This document shows positions 54,586 to 64,000 of a stretch of 64,000 nucleotides of DNA, piece after piece. The stretch lies in assembly GCF_020400655.1 (NCBI RefSeq), contig NZ_JAINRC010000028.1, forward strand, positions 1 through 64,000, in the 5' to 3' direction. Position numbers and translations under genes: made by a program. Positions within the stretch are counted from its first letter, which is position 1. Each line of letters opens with the position of its first letter. Origin of the DNA: Streptomyces spinosus (lineage in GTDB: Bacteria > Actinomycetota > Actinomycetes > Streptomycetales > Streptomycetaceae). Below the pieces are notes generated by a model, which saw nothing but the letters and a program-made list of their open reading frames with translations, had not been told where the DNA came from and ran no database searches.

Positions 54586-57500
54586 GTGCCCGTCCCTTTC
54601 TCCCGAATATGTACAACATCGGCCGCTGCGTTGCTCCTTGCCGCCCTCGGTGTGCCGACAGCAGCCCACGGCGCCGACCCCCCAGCCCCTGCCGCCGTCT
54701 CCCCGACGGAACACAGCGAGTCACACGGCGCGCCCCTCACCATCACGCTGATCACCGGCGACCGGATCACGGTGACCCGAGGACCGGGCAACGCCGTGTC
54801 GGTGCAAGGCGTCCAACGCCCACCGGGAGCCGCCGGCTCGGTGCGGGTCACCGTGGAGAACGGTGACACGTATGTGTACCCGGACGAAGCCATGGCCTAC
54901 ATCGCGACCGGCGGACTCGACCGGCAGCTCTTCAACGTCACCCAGCTGATCACCCAGGGCTACGACGACGCACACACCAGCGCCCTCCCCCTGATCATGA
55001 CCCGCGCGCAGGGCACCGCCACGGCCAGGACCGGCAGCGGCACCGGCCTGCCGGGCGCCCGGACCACCGCGCAACTCCCCGCCATCCGGGCGCAGGCCGT
55101 GCGCGCCCAGCGCACGAAGGCCGCCGCCTTCTGGACGGCCCTCACCGCCACCGCGAACCCCGACGCCCAGCGGTCCGCCGACGGCGGCGCCACCCCGTCG
55201 TTCACCGCCGGCGTCGGCAAGGTGTGGCTCGACGCCAAGGCCCACGCCGACCTGGCCGACACCACCGCACAGATCGGCGCTCCCCAGGCCTGGTCCGCCG
55301 GCGGCACCGGCGCCGGGGTGCGGGTCGCCGTACTGGACTCCGGCGTCGACACCACCCACCCCGACCTCGCCCCGCGCATCATCGGCACACGGAGCTTCGT
55401 CCCGGGTGAGGACGTCATCGACCACAACGGCCACGGCACCCACACCGCCTCCACCGTCGCCGGAACCGGCGCCGCGTCCGGCGGCAAGGAACGAGGCGTC
55501 GCCCCCGGCGCCGACCTGCTCGTCGGCAAGGTGCTCGACAACTCCGGCTCCGGCGCGATGTCACAGATCATCGCGGGCATGGAGTGGGCGGCCCGCACCG
55601 AGCACGCCAAGGTGATCAACATGAGCCTGGGCACACCGGTCTGGCACACCCAGGACGACCCCCTGAGCCAGGCGGTCAACCAGCTCAGCGCGGAGACCGG
55701 GGCCCTCTTCGTCATCGCCGCGGGCAACACCGGCAACAACCCCTACAGCGTGAGCTCACCGGGTACCGCCGACGCCGCCCTCACCGTCGGCGCGGTCGAC
55801 GCCTCCGACCAGCTCGCCGGGTTCTCCAGCACCGGCCCGCGGCAGAACGACGACGGCCTCAAGCCCGACATCACCGCACCCGGCGTCGACGTACTGGCCG
55901 CGCGGTCGCAGTACTCGCAAGGCGGCGAAGGCTACTACCGCACCGACAGCGGCACCTCCATGGCAGCCCCGCACGTCGCCGGCGCGGCCGTCCTGCTCGC
56001 CCAGAAACACCCGCAGTGGACCGGTGCGGACATCAAGAACGCGCTGATGAGCACCAGCACGCCGACCCCCGCCTACAGCCCCTACCAGGCAGGTGCCGGC
56101 CGTGTCGACGTCGCCGCCGCCTACCTGAACGACCACATCATCGCCAGCGGCTCGGTGGACGCCGGACTCGTCCGCTGGTCGGCGGACCACCAGCACGCGC
56201 CGGTCGAGCGGCACCTCACCTATCGCAACACCACCGGCCACGCCGTCACGCTCGCCCTCTCCGTCGACCCCGGCACCTCGCCCGCCGGAGTGTTCACACC
56301 GGCCGCCTCCCACGTCACCGTGCCGGCCCACGGCACCTCCACGGTCGGTCTCCTCGCCGACCCGAAGGGGCTGGCACCGGGACAGTACGGCGCACAGGTC
56401 GTCGCCCGCTCCGCGACGGGTGCCGTCCACACGGTCGTGGGCATGTCCGTCGAGTCCGAGAAGTACGACCTGACGGTCCACCTCAAGGACCGGCACGGCA
56501 AGCCCGTGGACAACGATGTCGAGATCACCGGCGCGGACGGACGCACCACCGTCATGTGGGTACCGCACGGAACGCTCACCACCCGCCTGGCCCCCGGCTC
56601 GTACACGATCGTCTCCACCCTGGACGTCGAGGGACGCCACGGCCCCCACTCCCTCGGCTACGCCGTGCTGACCGACCCCGAACTCGACCTGACCGGCGAC
56701 CGGGACGTCGTCCTCGACGCCTCCCGCATCCGCCGGATCAAGGTGGACACCCCCAAGCCCACATCCGTCACCACCAGCAGGATCGACCTGTTCCGCTCCT
56801 TCACCTCGAACACCCCGTCACCCGGCGACGGACAGGCCCTGCACGAGATCCTCATGCCCTCGGCCGCCTACGACAGCCTGTGGGCGCTGCCGACCAAGGG
56901 ACGGGTGAAGAAGGGCAGCTTCGTCTTCACCACCCGCATCCGCGCCGAACAGACCCCCCTGAGGATCACCTACCGCGGCGGGCACACCCTCGACGACACT
57001 CTGCTGACGCAACCCGGAAGCCACCCCTTCCCGGACGGCACCACCCACGTCGAAGCCGTCTTCGCCGGCACCGGCACGACCGCCGAGTACGCCGGCCTCG
57101 ACGCCCGCGGCAAGGCCGTCGTCGTCCGGCACAGCACCGAGGTGACCGCCACCGACCAGGCCGCCGCGGCACACACCGCGGGCGCGGCGATGCTCCTCGT
57201 CGTCAACGACGGCGACGGCCGCGGACTCGACTGGTACGGCGACCCGGACGGCAGGACGGCCGGACAGCTCCCCGTCACCTCGCTCACCCAGGACGAGGGC
57301 GAGGATCTGATCAGCGGCATCCACGACGCGGGCCGAAAGCGGCTGAAGCTGGCCGTCCAGGCACACCCGTCGCCCGCCTACCTGTACGACCTGGCCGACT
57401 ACCACCAGGGTGGCGTGCCGGACGACCCGTCCGCGAAGACCGATCCCGGCAGCCTCGCGCGCATCGACGACACCTTCGCCCCGCCGGCCGGCAAGCAGGT

Positions 57501-58392
57501 CACCGAGAGCCGCGAGGACAGCCCGCCGTACGAGTACTGGCCGGCCGCCTACCCCTACGCCGGGTTCGGCATGACACGCGTGCCGCCCTTCCCGCGCGAG
57601 CCGGTCGCCGCGGGCCACCGCACCGACTGGGTGTCCGCCGGGAACGGCGTCAAGTGGCAGCAGTACGCGGCCGTCGACGGCTGGTCGACCTTCACCGACG
57701 TCGTCGGCTACCGTCCGGGCAGCGTCCACGACGAGCACTGGTTCGGACCCGTCGTCCGGCCACGCATGGTCGGTTTCGAGGTGCCGCACCGGGTCGGCAA
57801 CGCCATGGGCGGCACGCTCGCGGGCTTCGGCGACGGAGGATCCGCCCACAGCGGCGACACCAGCCTGATGACACGCAGCTTCGCGCTCTACCAGGGGGAC
57901 ACCCTGCTGGTACGGAACGGAGCCCGGCCGGACTTCGGCGTGGGCGACCTGCCGCCGCAGACACTGCCGTACCGGCTCGTCGCCGACACCCGGTCCGACA
58001 GCGACGTCCTGCCGTACTCCAGGACCACCCACACCGAGTGGACCTTCCACTCCGGCACCGCCGACGACCAGGCCCTCCCACTCGTCCAGCTCGACTACGG
58101 CACGGACGTGGACCTCGCCGGGCGCGCCAAGCGCACCTCGCCGTTCTCCGTCCAGCCCGTCGTCCTCGGCGGCGCCGCCACCGACGACACCGTCACCACG
58201 GTCCGCCTCGACATCTCCTACGACGACGGGGCGACCTGGCACCGGCAGGAACTGAAGCGGAACAAGGACACCTGGCAGACCCTGCTGCACGCGCCGTCCC
58301 GGGCCGACTACGTGTCCTTCCGTGTCACCGCCGAGCAGCGCGACGGCGACGGCGTCACCCAGACCGTCATCCGTGCCCTCGGCCTCCGCTGA
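54586..58392 (+). CDS. Secreted S8-family serine peptidase (subtilase) with PA-like insert
   Basis: The GTG at 54586, with GGAGG upstream, gives 1268 residues; an ATG at 54535 is an alternative. Residues 1-32 are a signal peptide ending in TAAHGA. A pro-peptide covers about 45-220. The peptidase domain shows Asp in VAVLDSGVDTTHPD (about 251), His in NGHGTHTAST (about 282), the oxyanion Asn in IAAGNTGN (about 385) and Ser in GTSMAAPHVAGAA (about 457). The C-terminal 750 residues include beta modules and a protease-associated-like segment (about 810-910: ARGKAVVVRHSTEV, LLVVNDGDGRG). The expected role is extracellular protein breakdown. It is transcribed alone and ends with a hairpin. Confidence 0.94.
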   Translation: MPVPFSRICTTSAAALLLAALGVPTAAHGADPPAPAAVSPTEHSESHGAPLTITLITGDRITVTRGPGNAVSVQGVQRPPGAAGSVRVTVENGDTYVYPDEAMAYIATGGLDRQLFNVTQLITQGYDDAHTSALPLIMTRAQGTATARTGSGTGLPGARTTAQLPAIRAQAVRAQRTKAAAFWTALTATANPDAQRSADGGATPSFTAGVGKVWLDAKAHADLADTTAQIGAPQAWSAGGTGAGVRVAVLDSGVDTTHPDLAPRIIGTRSFVPGEDVIDHNGHGTHTASTVAGTGAASGGKERGVAPGADLLVGKVLDNSGSGAMSQIIAGMEWAARTEHAKVINMSLGTPVWHTQDDPLSQAVNQLSAETGALFVIAAGNTGNNPYSVSSPGTADAALTVGAVDASDQLAGFSSTGPRQNDDGLKPDITAPGVDVLAARSQYSQGGEGYYRTDSGTSMAAPHVAGAAVLLAQKHPQWTGADIKNALMSTSTPTPAYSPYQAGAGRVDVAAAYLNDHIIASGSVDAGLVRWSADHQHAPVERHLTYRNTTGHAVTLALSVDPGTSPAGVFTPAASHVTVPAHGTSTVGLLADPKGLAPGQYGAQVVARSATGAVHTVVGMSVESEKYDLTVHLKDRHGKPVDNDVEITGADGRTTVMWVPHGTLTTRLAPGSYTIVSTLDVEGRHGPHSLGYAVLTDPELDLTGDRDVVLDASRIRRIKVDTPKPTSVTTSRIDLFRSFTSNTPSPGDGQALHEILMPSAAYDSLWALPTKGRVKKGSFVFTTRIRAEQTPLRITYRGGHTLDDTLLTQPGSHPFPDGTTHVEAVFAGTGTTAEYAGLDARGKAVVVRHSTEVTATDQAAAAHTAGAAMLLVVNDGDGRGLDWYGDPDGRTAGQLPVTSLTQDEGEDLISGIHDAGRKRLKLAVQAHPSPAYLYDLADYHQGGVPDDPSAKTDPGSLARIDDTFAPPAGKQVTESREDSPPYEYWPAAYPYAGFGMTRVPPFPREPVAAGHRTDWVSAGNGVKWQQYAAVDGWSTFTDVVGYRPGSVHDEHWFGPVVRPRMVGFEVPHRVGNAMGGTLAGFGDGGSAHSGDTSLMTRSFALYQGDTLLVRNGARPDFGVGDLPPQTLPYRLVADTRSDSDVLPYSRTTHTEWTFHSGTADDQALPLVQLDYGTDVDLAGRAKRTSPFSVQPVVLGGAATDDTVTTVRLDISYDDGATWHRQELKRNKDTWQTLLHAPSRADYVSFRVTAEQRDGDGVTQTVIRALGLR

Positions 58393-58409
58393 CCCCCATG
58401 CCACGGCCC

Positions 58410-58437
58410 GTGCCCCACGCCCCCCGGCGTGGGGCAC
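58410..58437 (+). terminator. Terminator after the subtilase gene
   Basis: A perfect 12-bp stem, GTGCCCCACGCC with its complement, closes a 4-nt loop, 17 nt past the stop codon. Confidence 0.75.
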
Positions 58438-58587
58438 CAGCGGAACGCGCCGCGGCGGTCGTGTGTCCCTTCGTCCGGATGCGACGAGCGACGGCGACAC
58501 GTCCGGACGGGGGTGCCGCTCCTGCGTCCGCGAACCCTGGTGTCCGCGCTGGGGGTTGAGCGGACCGACGACGGCAAAGTGAGCTGA

Positions 58588-59232
58588 TCACTCGCCGGGA
58601 GCGGCAGGCATGCGGCGCTGGGCGTCGGATGCGGAGGTCCCCACACTCAGCGCGACCCGCTTCACCTCCGGATCGGCGTCTGCCTTCCGCACGCTCGTCG
58701 CGAGCATCCGTTTCTGCTTGAGGTGCTCACCCAGCGCGGACCGCAGAAGGCGGTCGAACCGCGAGCCACGGGCGGTCTCCAGCGCCCGCAGCTCGCGTGC
58801 GCTGACCATGCCCGGCATCTCGTGACCCGCGTGGGGGTTGTCGTCGGGTATGCCGGCTTTGGCCAACAAGGCCCGCTGGGTGCCGAGTTCGGCGCGGTGA
58901 CCCTCGGCGGTGTCGTCCGCCCAGTCCAGCAGGCCCTTGTCGGCGGTCCGGCCCCGTGCCAGCCGCAGGATGTGGTGCGCTTGATCGTCCATGGCGATCA
59001 TCAGCTGGATCCAGCCGATGTCCGTGGCGTTGAGGCCGCCGTCAGCGGTGGCGGCGCCGCCCTGGTTCTGCCCGGCTCCGTGAGCCGAGGCATGCGGTGC
59101 GGCGGTCGTCGTCGCGCTCGCGGGCGGGACGGGCGGCTGTGGGGAACCGGTGCACCCCGGCACGGTCAGAGCGCACAGCAGAGCCGCGGCGAGCAACGTC
59201 GCCCTCGGTGCGCCGGCCGCGGCATCTGCCAT
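58588..59232 (-). CDS. DUF305 family lipoprotein
   Basis: The protein has 214 residues and a lipoprotein signal: a hydrophobic core LLAAALLCALTV and a PGC lipobox with Cys at about residue 27. After a Pro/Ala/His-rich linker, the DUF305 domain spans about 70-205. It has the family's helical start (DIGWIQLMIAMDDQAHHILRLA, in parts) and a His/Met-rich loop (NPHAGHEMPGM). DUF305 proteins are ferritin-like helical bundles often near metal-handling genes; His and Met residues suggest copper. It is 54 nt after the DUF1996 gene on the same strand and probably cotranscribed with it. Confidence 0.85.
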   Translation of the reverse strand: MADAAAGAPRATLLAAALLCALTVPGCTGSPQPPVPPASATTTAAPHASAHGAGQNQGGAATADGGLNATDIGWIQLMIAMDDQAHHILRLARGRTADKGLLDWADDTAEGHRAELGTQRALLAKAGIPDDNPHAGHEMPGMVSARELRALETARGSRFDRLLRSALGEHLKQKRMLATSVRKADADPEVKRVALSVGTSASDAQRRMPAAPGE

Positions 59233-59286
59233 GTCTGCTCCTCTACCTCATCACTGTGGGACGGTCGGTGCGTGAGCGGTCAGCGG

Positions 59287-60222
59287 TCAGGACGGATTGC
59301 CGTCCGCTCCGCACTTGACGATGGCGTTGATGCAGTTGGCGACCCTGCGGGCGAGCTCGTTCTCGGGCCAGGCGTTGAAGAAGTCGCCGTGCATGGTGTA
59401 GCCGGGTCCGGAGGCCAGTCGCAGGCCCTGGGTGCTTCCGGAGACGGGATAGCGCAGGACCTGGCGGAGCTTGGGCACGGGCACCGGGTGGCTGGCCGGG
59501 CACGCGCCGTTGACCGGGTAGGCCATGTGGCTCTTGTGGTCGGCGGAGTCGAGGTCCTTGCCGTTCCAGCACTGCGGGAAGTCGAGGTACGACTCCAGCA
59601 TCGAGCCCGCGGGGCAGGTGACGAAGTCCTTGGAGGGGTTGACCTCACCGTGGTGCAGGCAGGACCAGCGGGCCACCGACGTGGGGTCGTCGATGCCTGT
59701 GGCCTTGGCGTTGCCGGCCACGATCCGCAGGCCTTGCGGGAAGGGCCGGATGCGCTGGATGACGTCGTCCCGCACCCCTTCGCCGAGGTAGTAGAAGGTG
59801 GTGCCGGTGGGCTCGACGGGCTGGTCGTCGCGGTACATCGTCGGGACCCAGTACGACGACGAGTCGATAGCCGGGTTGCAGGTGGAGGAGGAGCCCAGCA
59901 GATCGGTCACGTCGGTGTGCGCGTTCGTCACATGGCTGCCGAAGAAGCTGTGCATGTGGGAGGCGCCGGGCAGGCCGGGGAAGACGATCGGGTCGTCCGG
60001 GAGCCGGTGACTGTACGGGCACTCCGCGAGGAACTCCGCGACACGGACCACCTGGGCGCCCTGGGGAGCGGCCTCGATCTTCGTGGTCTGCGGTCCGTTG
60101 GCGGTGGAGGCGGTGCCGCTGTACCAGGTGGCGAGTATGAGGCCGAGTGCTGCCAGGGCAGTCAAGCAGGCGCTTCGTGCACGGGAACGCCCTGTGGGCG
60201 GGGAAGGGGAACGGTTGAGCAC
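59287..60222 (-). CDS. DUF1996 domain secreted protein
   Basis: A GTG at 60222 with an AGGAGG site gives 311 residues. Residues 1-45 contain a signal peptide (CLTALAALGLILATWYSG). The DUF1996 domain spans about 65-290, with the recognisable ECPYSHRLPDDPIVFPGLPG, SHMHSFFGS (His-rich), STCNPAIDSSSYWVPTMYRD and AYPVNGACPASHPVPVPKLR. The family is widespread in fungi and actinomycetes as extracellular proteins of unknown function. A long palindrome lies 38 nt upstream, and a LacI-type regulator gene is divergent. Confidence 0.88.
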   Translation of the reverse strand: MLNRSPSPPTGRSRARSACLTALAALGLILATWYSGTASTANGPQTTKIEAAPQGAQVVRVAEFLAECPYSHRLPDDPIVFPGLPGASHMHSFFGSHVTNAHTDVTDLLGSSSTCNPAIDSSSYWVPTMYRDDQPVEPTGTTFYYLGEGVRDDVIQRIRPFPQGLRIVAGNAKATGIDDPTSVARWSCLHHGEVNPSKDFVTCPAGSMLESYLDFPQCWNGKDLDSADHKSHMAYPVNGACPASHPVPVPKLRQVLRYPVSGSTQGLRLASGPGYTMHGDFFNAWPENELARRVANCINAIVKCGADGNPS

Positions 60223-60552
60223 GGCATTCCTCCTAGGGAAGCGGTGGGGGTGCTCTGTTCCGGGACCGGTTCCGGAACCGGTCCCGGTCCTTACCGTGAG
60301 TGAAGCGACGTGTCATGGTGCCGTCAATACTTCGCGCAATCCGGGATCCGGCGAGCTTCACCGCCTTCAGGAGTTGACGGGTCCGTCGTCCCCCGGGTCA
60401 TGGTCGCCGGACGCCCGTCGGGGCCGGGCACCGTCCGGGCCTGGTCCGCGACGTCAGGGTGTTGACATCGCGGCGACGCCGCTGTTTCACTCGGCGTCAC
60501 ACGGGTGGTCCTGCTGCCGGTCACGGCGTGTCCCGCGCGGCGGAGGTGTGCG
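60223..60552. other. Divergent promoter region between DUF1996 and LacI genes
   Basis: About 330 nt holding the 28-bp palindrome at 60260-60287. No gene seen. Confidence 0.5.
60260..60287. promoter_or_regulatory. 28-bp perfect palindrome, candidate LacI operator
   Basis: Arms of 14 nt (60260-60273 and 60274-60287) around the centre GGTTCCGGAACC, with the repeated element ACCGGT in each half. It sits 38 nt upstream of the DUF1996 start codon and in the gap shared with the LacI gene at 60553. Confidence 0.6.
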
Positions 60553-61554
<1,002 letters not shown>

Positions 61555-62221
61555 GCGCCGGCTACCGAACGGCCGCAACCGCTTCGGTCGTCGCCGGGAA
61601 GAAGCAAGAAGCCGACGTGGCCGGGCCGGCGCCCGCACACTGGCCCGGTGGTCGGGCGTCCCATGGGAGGTCGATGTGCTCGGCGAGGGCGCGGTCGACG
61701 GCCGTTCGGGGTTCGGGGACCGGGAGGAGGCGGCCCACCTTCCCTGATGCGCAGGGCGGCGAGCTGAGCGGCGGGCAGCCGCCCCACCGTGCGGCTGCCC
61801 GCCAGGCGTGCCGGCGCGGCGCCCCCGGCGGGGACGTTGCGACCGGACTCGGGGACCGGCCGCGACGCCCCTGCCCGGAGGACATGCACGACGGGCGTGA
61901 TCATGTGCGACTGCTTCCGCCGGCCGAATCGGCCCGGACGGTCGAGCCGCACCGGGAATGCCCGGCGGACAGGTGTGGTTGAACCGTGCGTCATGGTGAA
62001 GGGGACAGTGTCCCCGGGCCTCATCCATCGCATGCGAGGACGATCGTCCGGCTGAAGCCTCGCATTGCCTTTCGCCGCGTAGGCGACCGCCCTTCACCAT
62101 CACACCCCTTCGGGGGTTCCGCCCCGGCCGGCTCGCTGGCCGGGGTTCGGTGCGTCAGTCCCTTCTCGGCGGCACACCCGGCGGAGCGGGAGACGACGCG
62201 AGCGGGTGTGCCGTCCGGGTG
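61555..62221. other. Gene-poor stretch with a possible WhiB-like remnant
   Basis: Apart from the disrupted minus-strand frame, no gene is supported. Both flanking genes converge on this region. Confidence 0.45.
61562..61904 (-). pseudogene. Frameshifted, possibly WhiB-like protein remnant
   Basis: From the ATG at 61904 one frame runs through RLPAAQLAALRIREGG. The reading then moves to another frame, RLLPVPEPRTAVDRALAEHI, then DLPWDARPPGQCAGAGPATS and ASCFFPATTEAV. It stops early. The order W-x-A-x(n)-C-A-G-A-x-P-(x)-F-F-P resembles the first Cys region of WhiB proteins, but the remaining Cys triplet is absent. The codon bias supports former coding. The identity is a guess. Confidence 0.3.
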
Positions 62222-63016
62222 TCACGGGACGAGAGAGGTGAGGGTGCCTCCTTCGACCTTCAGTGCCGCGCCGGTGGTGGCCGAGGCCCGGTCGGAGCTG
62301 GTGAAGAGGATGAGGTCGGCGACCTCGGAGGGCTCGATCAGCCGCTGGATCAAGGACGTCGGGCGGAAGCGGGCGATGAACTCGCGCTGCGCGGCGTCGA
62401 AGGACTCCGCCTCGGGGATGAGGGCGGTGATGTATTCCTCGATGCCTTCGGTGTGGGTGGGTCCGGGCAGTACCGAGTTGACGGTGACACCGGTGCCAGC
62501 CGCGGCCTTGGCCAGGCCGCTGGCCACCGCCAGCAGGGCGGTCTTGGTCACGCCGTAGTGGACCATGTCCAGGGGTGTGTCGATGGCCGTCTCGCTGGAG
62601 ACGAACACGACGCGCCCGAAACCGCGCGCCATCATGCCCGGCATGTACTGGCGGGCCAGGCGTACGCCACTGAGGACGTTGACCTCGAAGAAGCGACGCC
62701 ACTCCTCGTCGGGGATCTCCAGAACCGGGGTCGAGGCGAAGATGCCGGTGTTGTTGACCAGGACATCAACCTGCGGGACCGCCTCCAGCAGCGCCTGAGC
62801 GCCTTCGGCGGTGGCGACGTCCGCGGCGGCGGTGACGATGTCGGCGCCGGGAACGCGCTCGCGGATGCCATCGGCCGCCGCCTCCAGGCGGGCCTTGTCG
62901 CGGCCGTTGAGGACCGTACGGGCCCCGGCCCGAGCGAACGCCTCAGCGGTGGCCAGGCCGATTCCCAGCGTCGATCCGGTGATCAAAGCGGTACGGCCGG
63001 TGAAGTCGATCTGCAT
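62222..63016 (-). CDS. SDR family oxidoreductase
   Basis: The ATG at 63016 with AGGGAAAC upstream gives 264 residues. Motifs are TGSTLGIGLATAEAFARAG, DVLVNNTGIFASTP (Thr replaces the usual Ala of NNAG), VFVSSETAIDTP with Ser, and the VHYGVTKTALLAVASGLA Tyr-Lys pair. The C-terminal ASATTGAALKVEGG is typical. It is divergent from a TetR gene with three operator copies between them. The substrate is unknown. Confidence 0.93.
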   Translation of the reverse strand: MQIDFTGRTALITGSTLGIGLATAEAFARAGARTVLNGRDKARLEAAADGIRERVPGADIVTAAADVATAEGAQALLEAVPQVDVLVNNTGIFASTPVLEIPDEEWRRFFEVNVLSGVRLARQYMPGMMARGFGRVVFVSSETAIDTPLDMVHYGVTKTALLAVASGLAKAAAGTGVTVNSVLPGPTHTEGIEEYITALIPEAESFDAAQREFIARFRPTSLIQRLIEPSEVADLILFTSSDRASATTGAALKVEGGTLTSLVP

Positions 63017-63074
63017 GGTGTTTCCCTGGATGAGTGCGGCGGTGGTCCGGTCGGGCAGACCAGCCGGACCAGAT

Positions 63075-63092
63075 TGAGACGGAACGTTCTCA
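63075..63092. promoter_or_regulatory. TetR operator copy A
   Basis: TGAGACGGAACGTTCTCA, a near-palindrome with AACGTT core, downstream of the SDR promoter -10 element. Confidence 0.7.
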
Positions 63093-63095
63093 CTC

Positions 63096-63124
63096 ACTAT
63101 GAGACGGAGCGTTCTCTCTGTCAA
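63096..63124 (-). promoter_or_regulatory. Promoter of the SDR gene with operator copy B in the spacer
   Basis: On the minus strand, TTGACA (63124-63119), a 17-nt spacer and CATAGT (63101-63096). Operator copy B, TGAGACGGAGCGTTCTCT (63100-63117), fills the spacer, so bound TetR would block RNA polymerase. Confidence 0.75.
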
Positions 63125-63127
63125 ACC

Positions 63128-63156
63128 TTGTTAGTGAGAACGTTCCGTCTCATAAT
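63128..63156 (+). promoter_or_regulatory. Promoter of the TetR gene with operator copy C in the spacer
   Basis: TTGTTA (63128-63133), a 17-nt spacer and CATAAT (63151-63156). The spacer contains TGAGAACGTTCCGTCTCA (63135-63152), the reverse complement of copy A. Confidence 0.8.
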
Positions 63157-63197
63157 GGTGGCGACCCCGTTCACCCCGACCTGAGGAGGACCTTCCC

Positions 63198-63779
63198 GTG
63201 GCGCGACGCTCGGCGGAGGAAACACGGCGACACATCCTGGAGATCGCGGGCGACCTCTTCTACACACGAGGCGTCCGCGCGGTCGGCATGGACCTGGTCA
63301 TCAGCAGCGCCCAGGTGGCCAACGCGACGCTCTATCGCCAGTTCGCGACCAAGGACGACCTGGTCACCGCCTACCTCGTCACCCGCAACGAGCACTGGTG
63401 GCAGCGCCTACGCGAAGCCGCCGCCGGCGCGCCGGACGCCCGGGCGAGGGTCCGGGCACTGTTCGACCTCATCCGCCAGGACATGGCCACCCCTGGCTAC
63501 CGCGGCTGCGCCACACTCAACATCACCAGCGAGTTCCCCGACGCGGACCACCCCGCCCACACCGCCGCCATCGCGCACAAGACCGAAGTACAGGCCTGGC
63601 TGCGCGACCAGCTCCGCGAGGCCGGCGACCCGGATCCCGATGACACGGCCGGCAAGCTCCTGGTCATCCTCGACGGCGCACAGGTCCTGGCAGCCGCCAT
63701 GGGGACCGACGCCCCCGGTGACCACATGATCCAGCTCGCCGAACAGCTCCTCGACACCCGGCTGCCCGCCACGCCCTGA
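63198..63779 (+). CDS. TetR/AcrR family transcriptional regulator
   Basis: A GTG at 63198 with GAGGAGGAC upstream gives 193 residues. The DNA-binding region is ILEIAGDLFYTRGVRAVGMD with NATLYRQFATKDDLVTAYL. The C-terminal domain contains GYRGCATLNITSEFPDADHP, a pattern of TetR proteins related to the YxaF/LmrA group. It is divergent from the SDR gene at 62222 and autoregulated through three copies of the same operator. Confidence 0.94.
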   Translation: MARRSAEETRRHILEIAGDLFYTRGVRAVGMDLVISSAQVANATLYRQFATKDDLVTAYLVTRNEHWWQRLREAAAGAPDARARVRALFDLIRQDMATPGYRGCATLNITSEFPDADHPAHTAAIAHKTEVQAWLRDQLREAGDPDPDDTAGKLLVILDGAQVLAAAMGTDAPGDHMIQLAEQLLDTRLPATP

Positions 63780-64000
63780 GCCCGCCGACTTGACCGGCGG
63801 TCTGCCAGACGGCCGTGTTTCGGCCTATCAGCGACTGGACCGTCGCCACCCCTGACCGCTCCCGGACCGGCTCGCCCGCCCTCCCGGTTCGGTGCGGGCG
63901 GGGAGGTGTGACCCGGGGCGCCGATGGTCGTGCACCTCGGCGTGCACCGGCCCTCCCTCTCGGGCGGCCGGAGAGTCACCAAGCACCGCCAGGACCACGA

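Overview
This window is chromosomal DNA from a high-GC actinomycete, almost certainly a Streptomyces. Third codon positions are strongly GC-biased, GTG starts follow purine-rich ribosome binding sites, and there are many secreted hydrolases and dense TetR, LysR and LacI regulators. I see no rRNA, tRNA, CRISPR array, intact transposon or replication origin. The content looks accessory: short operons each beside its own regulator, several decayed genes, and some GC-rich stretches without genes.

Layout. 1-9300: a truncated secreted lamin-tail protein, a large secreted peptidoglycan-recognition amidase, a TetR regulator with an enoyl-CoA hydratase, an NTF2-like protein, a streptogrisin-type protease and a DHFR/RibD-like reductase. 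9300-15750: a 2028-residue secreted RHS/YD-repeat protein with a short variable C-terminal tail, followed by a small membrane protein; this resembles a polymorphic toxin with its immunity protein. 15880-24270: a frameshifted SDR gene divergent from a LysR gene, then a second LysR gene divergent from a tightly packed operon (unknown protein, CMD-family protein, MFS transporter, universal stress protein, FdhF/YdeP-type molybdoenzyme).

24540-28800: an operon built around an MfnB-type furan synthase whose four expected catalytic residues are present, followed by an aldehyde dehydrogenase, a zinc alcohol dehydrogenase and a carboxyl-methyltransferase-like enzyme. In a bacterium with no reason to make methanofuran, this suggests an uncharacterised small-furan pathway. 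It is the best candidate here for a new system. 28980-33870: an EF-hand protein, a membrane protein, a PhzF/LysR divergent pair and a 2'-5' RNA ligase-like protein.

34350-43080: a co-directional block of a GAF-LytTR regulator, KatG, a PQQ-associated cupredoxin-like protein, a PQQ alcohol dehydrogenase with the D-x-D signature of lanthanide enzymes and no visible signal peptide, then pqqA (31 codons), pqqC, pqqD and pqqE. PqqC chemistry releases hydrogen peroxide, which KatG could remove. pqqB is not in this window. A perfect 38-nt palindrome separates the block from a convergent MntP-like pump.

43800-46830: a self-contained P450 operon (3Fe-4S ferredoxin, ferredoxin reductase, P450, small Cys-containing ORF) with overlapping genes. 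47400-54000: a secreted protein, SDR genes, an FGE-like protein, a TetR/SDR divergent pair with two near-identical operators, an epoxide hydrolase, and remnants of a nucleotidyltransferase and an alpha/beta hydrolase. 54586-60222: a 1268-residue subtilase preceded by 41-bp tandem repeats, then DUF305 and DUF1996 genes. 60550-63780: a LacI regulator, a possible WhiB-like remnant, and a second SDR/TetR divergent pair with three operator copies lying over two well-formed promoters.
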